Position numbers and translations under genes: made by a program. Shown here piece after piece: positions 17,439 through 26,416 of a stretch of DNA of 64,000 bases; position 1 is the stretch's first letter, and each line of letters opens with the position of its first letter. Origin of the DNA: Natronoarchaeum mannanilyticum (GTDB lineage Archaea > Halobacteriota > Halobacteria > Halobacteriales > Natronoarchaeaceae); contig NZ_BAAADV010000001.1 of NCBI RefSeq assembly GCF_039522665.1, positions 310,001-374,000 of the forward strand. The letters run 5' to 3'. Below the pieces are notes generated by a model. The model saw only the letters and a program-made list of their open reading frames with translations, was not told the origin of the DNA and did not search any database.

Positions 17439-18296
17439 TCACTCCGGATCCCGCGGTTGCCGATCGCGCTGCATCGTCACCTCGCCGCTGGCGCGCATCG
17501 TCCCGTCGACGGTGGCGCCGTCCTCGAGTTCGAGGTTCTGGCAGGAGACGTCGCCGAGCACGCGCGCGCCGTCGGCGATCGCGACCGTCCCGCCGCGGGT
17601 GGTCACGTCGCCGTGGATGCGCGTGCCCTGACCGATCACGATGTCCTCGCGCGCCCGGAGGCTGCCGAAGATGTTGTTATCCTCCCCGACGGTGATCTCC
17701 TCGGCGCGGACGTTGCCGTGGAGCCGGCAGCCGTCGCCGATCCGAGCGGGCGTCGAGACGCGCCAGGCGTCGTCGCTGACGGTCCCGTTGCGCGGGACCA
17801 CCAGCGGGTCGCGCTCGGGCTCGTCCTCGTCGACGAACTCCTCTAGGATGCGCTCGGCGGCGTCCTCCTCGCCGATGCGTAGCAGCTGGGTCAGGTAGAC
17901 GTACAGGAAGACGATCGTCGGCATCGGGTTGCGGATGACGATCCAGCCGTTTGCCTCGAACCCTTCCTCGATGTCGACGTCGTCGCCGATGTCCAGATCG
18001 CCGCTGACCATCAGTTGCCCGCCGACGTGGACGCGCTCGCCGAGGTAGGCGTCCCGACCCACCAGCACGTTCCCCTCGACGTCGCACCACATGTCCAGCC
18101 GGCAGTCGGCCTCGGCCTCGATGTCCCCCCCGAAACGGACGCCCTCGCCCGCGAGCACGTTCCGCCCGCGGACGCCGAACTCGACGGTGGCCCGCCCGCC
18201 CAGCAGCACGTCGCCATCCGTCACGAGGTCGTGCTCCTCGACGGTGGTGCCATCGGGGATCGACAGTTCGTCGAGAGGGTTCGATCGCAGCGACAC
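17439..18296 (-). CDS. polymer-forming cytoskeletal protein (bactofilin-like)
   Basis: A 285-residue protein built of short repeating turns rich in Gly and Val (VLLGGRATVEFGV, VLVGRDAYLGERVHVGG, ITVGEDNNIFGSLRARED), the pattern of a right-handed beta-helix as in bactofilins. The repeats occur in two blocks (residues 20-125 and 175-275) separated by a helical, more hydrophobic segment (NPMPTIVFLYVYLTQLL). Bacterial bactofilins assemble non-polar filaments at membranes; archaeal homologues are mostly uncharacterised. The GTG start at 18296 is the only one that keeps the conserved N-terminus. Confidence 0.82.
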   Translation of the reverse strand: MSLRSNPLDELSIPDGTTVEEHDLVTDGDVLLGGRATVEFGVRGRNVLAGEGVRFGGDIEAEADCRLDMWCDVEGNVLVGRDAYLGERVHVGGQLMVSGDLDIGDDVDIEEGFEANGWIVIRNPMPTIVFLYVYLTQLLRIGEEDAAERILEEFVDEDEPERDPLVVPRNGTVSDDAWRVSTPARIGDGCRLHGNVRAEEITVGEDNNIFGSLRAREDIVIGQGTRIHGDVTTRGGTVAIADGARVLGDVSCQNLELEDGATVDGTMRASGEVTMQRDRQPRDPE

Positions 18297-18500
18297 ACCC
18301 CCACTTTCCAGCGCCCCGTATTAAACCCGTTGCGGCGTCAGACGGGCGTCTGACGACACTCCGATATCCGAGAGGTCGCGGCGACGACGCCCGGGCGTTC
18401 GCTCGGCGAGGACGCCGACGCCGCGACGGCGTCCGTCCCGCAGTCTCGCCACCGCCGCCGTCATGCAAGACTTTTGACGCCGCGGCGCCCACGAACGCCC

Positions 18501-18701
18501 ATGACGACGCTCGCGTTCGACGAGCAGGGGGTCGACGTCGTGTACGAGGGCACCGAGTTCCGACTCGAGCGCGCCCTCGTGGAGGACGCCGTACAGAAGG
18601 ACTACTTCGACGTGACCGACCACGAGGTACTCCAGATGGTCGCGGAAGATCCGCAACTCGGTGGCGAACCGCGCCGGATCGGCGACATCGTCGACGGCTG
18701 A
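18501..18701 (+). CDS. 66-residue conserved haloarchaeal protein
   Basis: A small acidic protein beginning MTTLAFDEQGVDVVYEGTEF and ending RRIGDIVDG, with no Cys and no hydrophobic stretch. I recall very similar short proteins in many haloarchaeal genomes (possibly DUF5800), but function is unknown. ATG 18501 is the first codon of the conserved part; the frame extends 27 bases upstream without support. The 294 bases downstream up to the sensor gene hold no other gene, only AT-rich words near 18726-18750 that may be a promoter. Confidence 0.72.
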   Translation: MTTLAFDEQGVDVVYEGTEFRLERALVEDAVQKDYFDVTDHEVLQMVAEDPQLGGEPRRIGDIVDG

Positions 18702-18995
18702 TCGACCGCACCGCCGCCACCGGGTTTTAGCGGTAGAACCTATAGATTTTGGCGCCTCGCTTTTACCCGACGGTCGCGTTGTGGCTAGCGATGAACGACC
18801 CACAGCGACGGGTTCTTTCTGGAGCGTCTGTGCCGCCGAGAGGTCGATTCGAGGCGCCTACAGCCGATTTTGGGAATTCCGCGGTCGACGACAGGCTCGC
18901 CGCGGGAGGTCGCTGAGCCCGCGGATGGACGATCGGTTCGTCGGTCGGGGGAGTTGGGGACCCGCCGAGAGCACAACCTGCAGAGGGCCGAACGA

Positions 18996-21900
18996 ATGAC
19001 CGCCGAGGGCCGAGAGAGCCGCGCCGACGCCGCCGAAACGACGATCGTCTACGTCGACGACGATCCGGAGGCGGCCGACGAGGTCGTCTCGGCGCTGCGC
19101 GAGGAACTGCCCGACGCAGCGATACGGCACGTCGACGGCGCGGCGCAACTGCTGCAGAACGGGCTCGACGACGTCGACTGCCTGGTGAGCGCCGACCAGC
19201 TCACCGAGACGCCCGGCGTCAATCTCGTCCGGGCGGTGCGGGACGCCGGCGCCGCCGTCCCCGTTTTGCTGTACGGCGACCCCGACACGCCCGCCGAGAT
19301 CACCGCCGCGTTCGACGCCGGCGCGACCGACTACCTCCAGCGGGTCGGCGAGGCGGCGCCGACTGCGCTCGCCCGCAAGGTCGCCGCGATCGTGAGCGCG
19401 ACGGAACACTCCCGCGAGACGGACGCGGACGCCGCCGCGGAGGTCGCGAGCCCGCCGACCGAGTCACAGCCCGCGAAGGAGTACCGCGTGATCGCCGACG
19501 TCGCCAGCGACGCCATCGTGACGATCGACGAGCGCAGCCGGATCCACTACGCCAATCCGGCGGTCGAGGACGTGTTCGGCTACGCCCCCGAGGAGATCGT
19601 CGGCGAACCGCTGACGACGCTGATGCCCGACGAGATGGTCGAACCCCACTTGGAGGGAATCGACCGGTACCTCGAGACCGGCGAGCGGGCGCTCGACTGG
19701 AGCTACCTCGAACTTCCCGGCGAGCGCAAGGACGGAACCGAGATCCCGCTGTCCGTCTCGTTCGGCGAGTTCGAGCGCGACGGGCGGACGTTCTTTTCGG
19801 GGATCATGCGGGACGTCAGCGAACGCGAGGCCCTGGAGGAGGACCTCCGCGAGGAGCGCAACCTCAACAGGCGGATCCTCGAGACCAGTCCCACGGGGAT
19901 CATGATCGCCGACCGCGACGGCGACATCACGTTCGCGAACGACCACGCCCGGCGGATCGTCGGTACGGATCCCGAATCGATCGAGAACGTCTCCGCGTCG
20001 GTCGCGGAGCTCGACGCCGTGGGCGCTGACGGCGAGGCGCTTCCGGAAGACGAGCTTCCGTTCACCCGCGTTCTCGAGACCGGTGAGCCGGTGTACGAAA
20101 CCGAAATCGGGCTCCGAAAGCCGGACGGCGAGCGCGTCTGGGTGCTGATGAACGCCGCGCCGATGTTCGACGCCGACGGCGAGATCGTCGACGTCGTGTT
20201 CGCGTTCCAGGACATCACCGAGCGCCGGCAGCTGGCCGGGGAGCTACGGGAGGTGTACGGGCGCGTCACCGACGCGTTCTACGCGTTAGACGAGCAGTGG
20301 CGGATCACCCACGCGAACGATCGCGCGGAGGAGCTGATCGACTACCGGGACGAGGGGCTCGTGGGCGAGCGGATCTGGGACGTGCTCGAGTGGGCCGAAG
20401 ACTCGCGGATCGGCGAGGAGTACCGCGAGGCGATGGCGACCCAGGAGCCGACCTCATTCGAGATCTACTACCCCGAGCCGCTGGACGCGTGGTACGAGAT
20501 CAACGCCTACCCCTCCGAGACGGGGCTGTCGGTGTACTTCCGGGACGTCACCGAGCGCAAGGAGCGCGAGCGCGAACTCGAACTGTTCCGGACGCTGCTC
20601 GACAACGCAACCGACAGCATCCTGGTGATCGATCCGTCCACGGGAGAGTTCCTCGACGCGAACGAGACCGCGTGCAGGCAACTGGGCTACGATCGGGACG
20701 AACTGATCGGTCTGCCGGTGCACGAAATCGATCGACTGTTCGACGACTCCGACGACTGGCGATCCCACGTCGAGGACGTGAAAGCGGAGGGCGGCGTGAC
20801 GATCGAGGGCGTTCACGAGCGAAAGGACGGCACCACCTACCTGGCGGAGGTCAACGTGACCCACGTCGAACTGGATCGGGAGTACATGGTGGCGGTCGCC
20901 CGCGACGTCACCGAGCGCAAGGAACGCGAGCGCGAACTCGAGGAGTCCAGACAGCGGTTCCGGACGCTGATCGAGCACTTCCCGAACGGCGCCGTCGCGC
21001 TCGTCAACCAGGATCTCCAGTACGTCACGTTCGGCGGGACGCCCGAGGGCGGCGTGGACGTGACGAGAGCCGATCTCGAAGGGGAACCGCTCCGCGACGC
21101 GCTGCCCCCGGAGATCGCCGAAGTCGTCGTCCCCCGCTACGAAGCTGCGCTCGAAGGAGAGCCCTCTCAGTTCGAGAGCGCGATCAACGACAGGCACTAC
21201 CAGTTCCACTTCGTCCCGGTCCGCGACGACGACGGGGCGGTCTTCGCCGCGATGGGGATGTCACAGGAAGTCACGGAGCAGCGGCGGCGCGAGCGCGAAC
21301 TTCAGGAGGAGCGCGACCTCAACCGCCACATCGTCGACACGTCGCCGGTCGGCATCGTCAGGCTCGATGCCGAGGGGATCGTCCGGAACGCGAACGAGCG
21401 CGCCGAAGAGATACTGGACCAGCCGACCGAAGCGGTCGACGAGATCGACGATCGGATCGATCGACTCGACCCCGTGCTCCCGAACGGCGAGCCGATCCCG
21501 ACCGACGAGCTTCCGACACGCCGCGTCGCCGTCGAGGGCGAGGAGATCCGCGACGTCGAGATCGGCGTGCTGAACCCCGACGGCGACAGGATCTGGCTCT
21601 CGATGAGCGGGACGCCGCTGCGCGACGACGGGGAGGTCGCTGGCGCGGTCGTCACGTTTGCCGACGTCACCGACCGCAGGCTCCGCGAGGCGGCTCTCGA
21701 GGAGTACGCCCAGCAGCAGCGGACGCTGTCCCAGCTTCGGCGGCAGGCCCTCGAGGGCGAGGACCTCGACGAGCTGTTCGAGGCGACGGTCGAGCGGGTC
21801 GCGGCGGTGCTCGACCACGAGTACGCGAAGGTGCTCGAGATCGAGGAGGGCGGCGACGAGCTGTTCTTGCGCTCCGGCGTCGGGTGGCACGAGGGGATCG

Positions 21901-23909
21901 TCGGCTCGGCGACCGTCGACACCCGGGAGAACTCGCAGGCGGGCTACACCCTCCAGCAGTCCGAGCCGGTCGTCGTCGAGGATCTCGACGCGGAGACTCG
22001 CTTTACCGGGCCGGAGCTGTTGACCGACCACGACGTCGCCGGCGGGATCAGCGTGATCGTCGGCCCGCGGGACAACCCCTGGGGCGTTCTCGGCACCCAC
22101 ACGACCGAGGATCGAGAGTACGACGACTACGAGGTCGAGTTCGTCCAGCACGTCGCCGACCTGCTGGCGACGGCGATCGAGCGCGAGCGCCACGACAACC
22201 AGATCGCCGCGCTCAGCGACGTGACCCGGGTGCTGATGGAAGTCGAATCGCCCGAGGCGGTCTGTGACATCGTCGCCGACGCGGCCGACGGCGACCTCGA
22301 ACTGCCGATCGCCAGTATCGCGCTGTACGACGAAGCAGCCGGGCGGCTTCGACTCGCCGCCGCGACGCCGCTGGGCGAGCGGCTCCACGAGGAGACCGAG
22401 CTGTTCGACGTTTCCTCGGGGCTGGCGTGGGACGCGTTCGTCAACGACGAGCGCCGGGTGGATGCGCCCGACCAGCGTATCGAACTGTCGACCGAACCGG
22501 TTCACCTCCGGGAGCGGATCGCGCTGCCGCTGGGCAAGCACGGCGTGTTGCTCGTCGGCGTCGCCGGCGAGGGGACGATGCCCGACCCGCAGCTGGATTT
22601 CGTCGAGACGGTCGCCGCCACCGTCCGGGCCGCCCTCGACCGCGCCGACCGCGAGGAGACCCTGCGGGACCGCGAGGCGGCGCTCCAGCGCCAGAACGAG
22701 GACCTCGAACGCCTCGCCCGGCTCAACGAGGTCGTCCGCGGCATCGAACAGGTGCTCGTGGGCGCGTCGACCCGCTCGGAGATCGAGTCGGCCGTCTGCG
22801 AGCAGCTCGCGACGGTCGAGCCCTACGAGCTCGCCTGGATCGGCCGACCGGACACCGCGAGCGGGGGTCTCAGCCGGGTCGCCGGAGCGGGCGAGACGGC
22901 GTACCTCGACGACGTGGACCTGACGGCCTCGGCCGACGACGATCCGGAGCCGAGCCTGGCGGCGGCCGACGCGGGCGAGGTCAGCGTCGCCGAGCGCGTC
23001 CACACCGAACCGCCGCTCTCGGCGTGGCGCCAGGCGGCGCTCCGACACGGCTTCAGCTCGGCCGTCGGCGTCCCGATCGAGTACGGCGGCTACCGCTACG
23101 GCGTCCTGACGGTGTACGGCGACCGGACGACCCTGTTCGACGAGCGCGAGCGCGAGACGCTCGTCGACCTGGGCGACACCATCGCGTACGCGATCAACGC
23201 CGTCGAGAGCAAGCGCGCGCTCGTCGGCGACGAGGTCGTCGAACTGGAACTTGAGCTGTACGACCCGGACGCGTTCGTGTTCCAGTTCCTCGCGGAGACC
23301 GGCGGGCGCTTCGAGTTCGAAAACGTGTTCCTCCAGGACGGACGGGGGTTGCGAACGCTGTTTTCGGCCACAGACGTCACGGACGAGGAGATCCGAGACT
23401 ACGCCGAGCGCTCGCCGTTCGTCGAGGAGCTCCGCCGGATCACCGACGACGAGCCGCCGCTGTTCGAGTGCACGCTCACCGAGGACGGGTTCATCCCGCG
23501 GCTGTTCGACCACGGCGCGCGCCCCCAGCAGCTCAGCGCCACCGCCGAGGGGGCACAGCTCGTCGTCGAGCTCCCCGCGACCGTCGACGTCCGGGGGTTC
23601 GTCGAGATGCTCCAGACGCTGTTCGAGGACGTCGAACTGCTCGCCCGGCGCGAACGAACCCTGGAGACCCGGTCGCGCCGCGAGTTCCAGGCCGATCTCG
23701 ACGCCGCGCTGACCGAGCGCCAGCGCGAGGTGCTGCGAACCGCCTACTTCGGCGGCTTCTTCGAGACGCCGCGCCGGCGAACGGGCAAGGAGATCGGCGC
23801 GTCGCTGGACATCTCCCAGCCGACGTTCAACCACCACCTCCGGGCGGCCCAGCGCAAGCTGTTCGAGCTGCTGTACGGTTCGGCCGACGCCGGCGCCGAA
23901 AGCGAGTGA
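18996..23909 (+). CDS. giant multi-PAS/GAF sensor with Bat and HTH_10 output
   Basis: A 1637-residue cytoplasmic protein. Order by approximate residue: degenerate receiver (15-125), six PAS units starting near 161, 290, 415, 528, 650 and 771, three GAF units near 913, 1071 and 1240, a Bat-type domain near 1410-1550 and a C-terminal HTH_10 (1561-1625, TGKEIGASLDISQPTFNHHL). No histidine-kinase domain is present, so signals probably pass straight to DNA binding, as in bacterio-opsin activator proteins. The receiver appears to lack its phospho-acceptor (DCLVSADQL) and the conserved Lys (YLQR). PAS2 and PAS6 begin with near-identical EER(N/D)LNR words. Ligand and regulon are unknown; the HalOD1 and zinc-finger genes follow directly. 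ATG 18996 was chosen as the closest to the receiver fold. Confidence 0.93.
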   Translation: MTAEGRESRADAAETTIVYVDDDPEAADEVVSALREELPDAAIRHVDGAAQLLQNGLDDVDCLVSADQLTETPGVNLVRAVRDAGAAVPVLLYGDPDTPAEITAAFDAGATDYLQRVGEAAPTALARKVAAIVSATEHSRETDADAAAEVASPPTESQPAKEYRVIADVASDAIVTIDERSRIHYANPAVEDVFGYAPEEIVGEPLTTLMPDEMVEPHLEGIDRYLETGERALDWSYLELPGERKDGTEIPLSVSFGEFERDGRTFFSGIMRDVSEREALEEDLREERNLNRRILETSPTGIMIADRDGDITFANDHARRIVGTDPESIENVSASVAELDAVGADGEALPEDELPFTRVLETGEPVYETEIGLRKPDGERVWVLMNAAPMFDADGEIVDVVFAFQDITERRQLAGELREVYGRVTDAFYALDEQWRITHANDRAEELIDYRDEGLVGERIWDVLEWAEDSRIGEEYREAMATQEPTSFEIYYPEPLDAWYEINAYPSETGLSVYFRDVTERKERERELELFRTLLDNATDSILVIDPSTGEFLDANETACRQLGYDRDELIGLPVHEIDRLFDDSDDWRSHVEDVKAEGGVTIEGVHERKDGTTYLAEVNVTHVELDREYMVAVARDVTERKERERELEESRQRFRTLIEHFPNGAVALVNQDLQYVTFGGTPEGGVDVTRADLEGEPLRDALPPEIAEVVVPRYEAALEGEPSQFESAINDRHYQFHFVPVRDDDGAVFAAMGMSQEVTEQRRRERELQEERDLNRHIVDTSPVGIVRLDAEGIVRNANERAEEILDQPTEAVDEIDDRIDRLDPVLPNGEPIPTDELPTRRVAVEGEEIRDVEIGVLNPDGDRIWLSMSGTPLRDDGEVAGAVVTFADVTDRRLREAALEEYAQQQRTLSQLRRQALEGEDLDELFEATVERVAAVLDHEYAKVLEIEEGGDELFLRSGVGWHEGIVGSATVDTRENSQAGYTLQQSEPVVVEDLDAETRFTGPELLTDHDVAGGISVIVGPRDNPWGVLGTHTTEDREYDDYEVEFVQHVADLLATAIERERHDNQIAALSDVTRVLMEVESPEAVCDIVADAADGDLELPIASIALYDEAAGRLRLAAATPLGERLHEETELFDVSSGLAWDAFVNDERRVDAPDQRIELSTEPVHLRERIALPLGKHGVLLVGVAGEGTMPDPQLDFVETVAATVRAALDRADREETLRDREAALQRQNEDLERLARLNEVVRGIEQVLVGASTRSEIESAVCEQLATVEPYELAWIGRPDTASGGLSRVAGAGETAYLDDVDLTASADDDPEPSLAAADAGEVSVAERVHTEPPLSAWRQAALRHGFSSAVGVPIEYGGYRYGVLTVYGDRTTLFDERERETLVDLGDTIAYAINAVESKRALVGDEVVELELELYDPDAFVFQFLAETGGRFEFENVFLQDGRGLRTLFSATDVTDEEIRDYAERSPFVEELRRITDDEPPLFECTLTEDGFIPRLFDHGARPQQLSATAEGAQLVVELPATVDVRGFVEMLQTLFEDVELLARRERTLETRSRREFQADLDAALTERQREVLRTAYFGGFFETPRRRTGKEIGASLDISQPTFNHHLRAAQRKLFELLYGSADAGAESE

Positions 23910-24013
23910 TCGGCGGCGCCGAAATCGGGCGAAAACGGCGTCGAGAGCGGTCGAACGCAGCTATCGACGTACGTTTCGGCGCGCCGCGTCGGGACGCCGT
24001 TCCGACCCCGACT

Positions 24014-24062
24014 CTAGGTAGATAGTATCGCCCTGCCCCGACCGGGTGGTATGCTAGGTAGA
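24014..24062 (+). repeat. CTAGGTAGA direct repeat upstream of HalOD1 gene
   Basis: CTAGGTAGA occurs at 24014-24022 and again at 24054-24062, a spacing of 40 bases (about four helical turns). Both copies lie between the giant sensor gene and the first HalOD1 gene at 24103. A weaker relative (CTAGTAGGTA) lies near 24669-24678, ahead of the second cassette. They could be binding sites for one regulator. Confidence 0.35.
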
Positions 24063-24102
24063 ACTCGTATGCCCTCGGGAGCGTTACAGAGGAGTGTAAC
24101 TC

Positions 24103-24393
24103 ATGAACGCTCACGCCGACACCCTCACCGAAACGATCGTCCTCGAACTCTCCGACGTCACGGGCGTCGACCCGCTGGACCTCCCGCCGCTGTACGACGC
24201 CGTCGACGTCGACGCGCTCCAGCAACTGTTCGATCGGGGCGACGACATCGAGGTGGAGTTCGCCATCGCAGGCTGCGAGATCACCGTGCGCGGTCGCGAC
24301 GACGTGACGGTCACGCCGACGAGCGGGCGGACGCCCGCCACTCTGGGCGCCGACGGCGAAGCCGACGCCGCCCGGACGGCCTTCCAGGACTGA
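24103..24393 (+). CDS. stand-alone HalOD1 protein, cassette copy 1
   Basis: A 96-residue HalOD1 protein. The signature GVDPLDLPPLYDAVDVDALQ is at about residues 21-40, followed by EVEFAIAGCEITVRG with the conserved Cys, and an acidic-neutral tail. Its stop codon abuts the ATG of the zinc-finger gene (TGAATG at 24391-24396), so the pair is certainly one unit. The same two-gene order is repeated from 24718. No partner receiver domain is fused. Confidence 0.88.
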   Translation: MNAHADTLTETIVLELSDVTGVDPLDLPPLYDAVDVDALQQLFDRGDDIEVEFAIAGCEITVRGRDDVTVTPTSGRTPATLGADGEADAARTAFQD

Positions 24394-24594
24394 ATGTCCA
24401 CCAGACCCGTGCCAGTGGCAAACGCCGACGACGTCGACGGGGCGGACCGCGCGATAGAGTGTGCGAACTGCGGCGCGCCGATCGACCGCAACGAGTGGCA
24501 CCCCGTTCGGGCCAGCACCGTCGACGACGAGTTCCGGATCTACGCGTTCTGCAGCGAACGCTGTCGGGCGTCGTGGTCCGGGCCGGACCGCTGA
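24394..24594 (+). CDS. 66-residue zinc-finger protein, cassette copy 1
   Basis: A treble-clef-like metal site: CANCGAPID followed 22 residues later by FCSERC, i.e. CX2C plus CX3C. Between them lies EWHPV, and DEFRIYAFC before the second pair; all these are shared with the product at 25025. The first 20 residues are variable. The ATG begins directly after the stop of the HalOD1 gene. Function is unknown; it could bind nucleic acid or serve as a partner of HalOD1. Confidence 0.8.
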   Translation: MSTRPVPVANADDVDGADRAIECANCGAPIDRNEWHPVRASTVDDEFRIYAFCSERCRASWSGPDR

Positions 24595-24597
24595 TTC

Positions 24598-24614
24598 CGC
24601 CGGTCGAACCGGCG
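24598..24614 (+). terminator. stem-loop after the first HalOD1/zinc-finger pair
   Basis: CGCCGGT, a CGA loop, then ACCGGCG form a perfect 7-bp hairpin that starts four bases after the zinc-finger stop codon at 24592-24594. There is no T run, so its role as terminator is only a guess; it could also protect the mRNA 3' end. Confidence 0.3.
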
Positions 24615-24717
24615 CGCGTAGCGACCGAACCAACGTGTGTAGGCACGATCGAGCGCGGCACGTTCTGCTAGTAGGTACGACGACTTAGGCCGATTCGTCC
24701 GTACGTTCGAACGAACC

Positions 24718-25008
24718 ATGACTGCGCGTACTACGGTCACCGACTCGGGGCCCGACGCCGGGGGTGCGGACAGGGCCAGCGAGGCGGTGATTCGGGCCGT
24801 CGCCGAGGCGAAAGGGGTCGATCCGCTCGATCTGGATCCGCTGTACGACCGGATCGACCTCGACGCCGTCGACCGGTTGTTTGCCTCGAGCGACGTTCCC
24901 GCCGGTCGGCTGACGTTCGACGTCGCCGGCTGTCGGGTGCGGGTCCGCGCCGACGGACAGGTGAGCGCCACGCCGCTCGAAGACGCCGACCGGGTGGACC
25001 CGGTGTGA
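24718..25008 (+). CDS. stand-alone HalOD1 protein, cassette copy 2
   Basis: A 96-residue HalOD1 protein with GVDPLDLDPLYDRIDLDAVD near residues 34-53 and FDVAGCRVRVRADGQ, matching the Cys-containing turn of copy 1. The N-terminal 20 residues are a disordered-looking Gly/Asp stretch. The next gene starts 16 bases on. Compared with copy 1 the layout is the same but identity is limited to the HalOD1 core, which points to an old duplication. Confidence 0.88.
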   Translation: MTARTTVTDSGPDAGGADRASEAVIRAVAEAKGVDPLDLDPLYDRIDLDAVDRLFASSDVPAGRLTFDVAGCRVRVRADGQVSATPLEDADRVDPV

Positions 25009-25024
25009 ACCGGAGCGATCGAGC

Positions 25025-25216
25025 GTGACGAACGGCCGCGAGAACGCGTCGCGATCGCCCGCCGACGGCGAGGGGTCGCCGGATCTCTGCGCGCACTGCG
25101 GCGACGCCATCGACACCAGCGAGTGGCATCCCGTGGTCGCCCGATCGGAGCCTGACGAGTTCCGCATCTACCCCTTTTGCGACGACCGGTGTCGCGACGA
25201 GTGGGAGGACGCGTGA
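25025..25216 (+). CDS. 63-residue zinc-finger protein, cassette copy 2
   Basis: Paralogue of the product at 24394. It shows CAHCGDAID, EWHPVV, DEFRIYPFC and FCDDRC in the same order and spacing (CX2C, CX3C). The GTG at 25025 gives a length similar to the first copy. It lies 16 bases behind the second HalOD1 gene, repeating the cassette order. No function is known. Confidence 0.78.
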   Translation: MTNGRENASRSPADGEGSPDLCAHCGDAIDTSEWHPVVARSEPDEFRIYPFCDDRCRDEWEDA

Positions 25217-25301
25217 CGGCCCCGATCTCGTCGCGCGGGCGCGCGACCGGGCAAGCTTTAGGCCTCGGTCGTGGATGCACACGTAGCGAAGTTCTCACGC
25301 C

Positions 25302-25760
25302 ATGAGCCCACCAGACGGGGGAGCAGACGATTCGGAGTACAGCTACGTCGAACACACCGGGGAGTCCGGCGACCGCGCCGCGACGGTGTTCGACGACGAC
25401 AACGAGGACGCCTGGATCGAGACCGACACGATGGTCTCGCTGGGCGAGGGGGACGCCGATCCGGAGGCCGGGACCCGCTACGACGAGGCGACCGGCACCT
25501 ACCACGTCGAGTACGACTGGCGCGACGCGATGCCGCTGTCGATGATCGTCGTGATGATCGTCGCCGACCTCGAAGGGGTCGGGGCGACCGAGTTAGATCC
25601 GCTGTACGACTACCTCGATCCCGAGCTGCTCGACCGCCTCTTTAGCCCCCAGGAGGACGGGCGACTCGCCACCGGGGAAGTGTCGTTCACGTATCACGAA
25701 TACGAGATCACCGTGTTCCGCCACGGCCACATCGGCGTCACGCCGCCCGACGAGCGCTGA
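25302..25760 (+). CDS. HalOD1 protein with N-terminal extension
   Basis: A 152-residue protein: about 70 acidic residues (with YSYVEHTGESGDRAATVFDD and an EYDW motif) followed by a HalOD1 domain (GVGATELDPLYDYLDPELLD, then SFTYHEYEITVFRHG). The usual Cys of the turn is replaced by HEYE. It is the third HalOD1 gene in 1.7 kb and is not followed by a zinc-finger gene. ATG 25302 is supported by the conserved extension. Confidence 0.85.
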   Translation: MSPPDGGADDSEYSYVEHTGESGDRAATVFDDDNEDAWIETDTMVSLGEGDADPEAGTRYDEATGTYHVEYDWRDAMPLSMIVVMIVADLEGVGATELDPLYDYLDPELLDRLFSPQEDGRLATGEVSFTYHEYEITVFRHGHIGVTPPDER

Positions 25761-25782
25761 GGTGGAGCTGCGGTAGAATCAG

Positions 25783-26313
25783 CTATTTCGGATCGTCGCC
25801 GTACCGCTCGGCGGCGGACTCGAACCCGAACTCCTGCTGTTCTTTGCTGCGACGCTGTTCGGCTTCCGCCAGCGCCTCGGCCTCGGGCGCGGCGTCGTCG
25901 GTGATCCGCGCCCACGAGTCGTGGACCTTCGCGTGACACCACCGACAGAGGAAGACCGTGATCTCGTGGGAGAGCGTCTCGCCTGAATCCGCGTAGGACA
26001 GGTGGTGTTCCTCCAGCAGCGGCCGCTCGTCGTCGTGTGCGAGCCGGCGCTCCTCGAGGCCGCAGCGGACGCACTCCCGGTCGGGTTTGCGCGACCGGAA
26101 GTGCGGGCAGTCGGCCCAGTTCCAGTCCTCGTCGTCGGCCGCGACCGGGCAGGCGAAGTCGTCGGTCCGGCGCTCGCGGGCGAACTCGGGGTCGTGCTCG
26201 GGGAACTCGAAAGCGTACCGGCAGCGGCCGTCGTCGGTGACGTGGTCGCAGACCCCGGCGTGCTCGTAGGGGTCGTCGACGCCGACCGACGTGCCCTCCG
26301 GCGTCTTCTCCAT
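25783..26313 (-). CDS. HNH-like zinc protein, unknown function
   Basis: A 176-residue protein rich in Cys and His. The C-terminal half holds ECVRCGLEERR, then LLEEHHLSYAD and FLCRWCHAKVHDSW. This is the CX2C-HH-CX2CH...H layout of HNH nuclease folds. The N-terminal half has further pairs (GVCDHVTDDGRC, FACPV, DCPHF) that may bind a second metal. In HNH enzymes the first His of HH is the general base, so activity is possible. It is divergent from a DNA methyltransferase gene (104-base gap). Whether it cuts DNA is untested; related haloarchaeal proteins are uncharacterised. Confidence 0.68.
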   Translation of the reverse strand: MEKTPEGTSVGVDDPYEHAGVCDHVTDDGRCRYAFEFPEHDPEFARERRTDDFACPVAADDEDWNWADCPHFRSRKPDRECVRCGLEERRLAHDDERPLLEEHHLSYADSGETLSHEITVFLCRWCHAKVHDSWARITDDAAPEAEALAEAEQRRSKEQQEFGFESAAERYGDDPK

Positions 26314-26416
26314 GCCCGATCGGTGGGCGCGCCGGCCATTGAATCCTCCGACTGGGACCGCGATCGATCTGCTGAAATCACAAAGCTAACGCCCCTCGAA
26401 CGTCCGACACGACGCC

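Noticed and set aside
21261-23837. 858-codon open frame on the minus strand
   Set aside because: Antisense shadow of the PAS/GAF regulator; GC-rich codon bias keeps this frame open and the translation is a low-complexity Arg/Leu/Asp-rich string without motifs.
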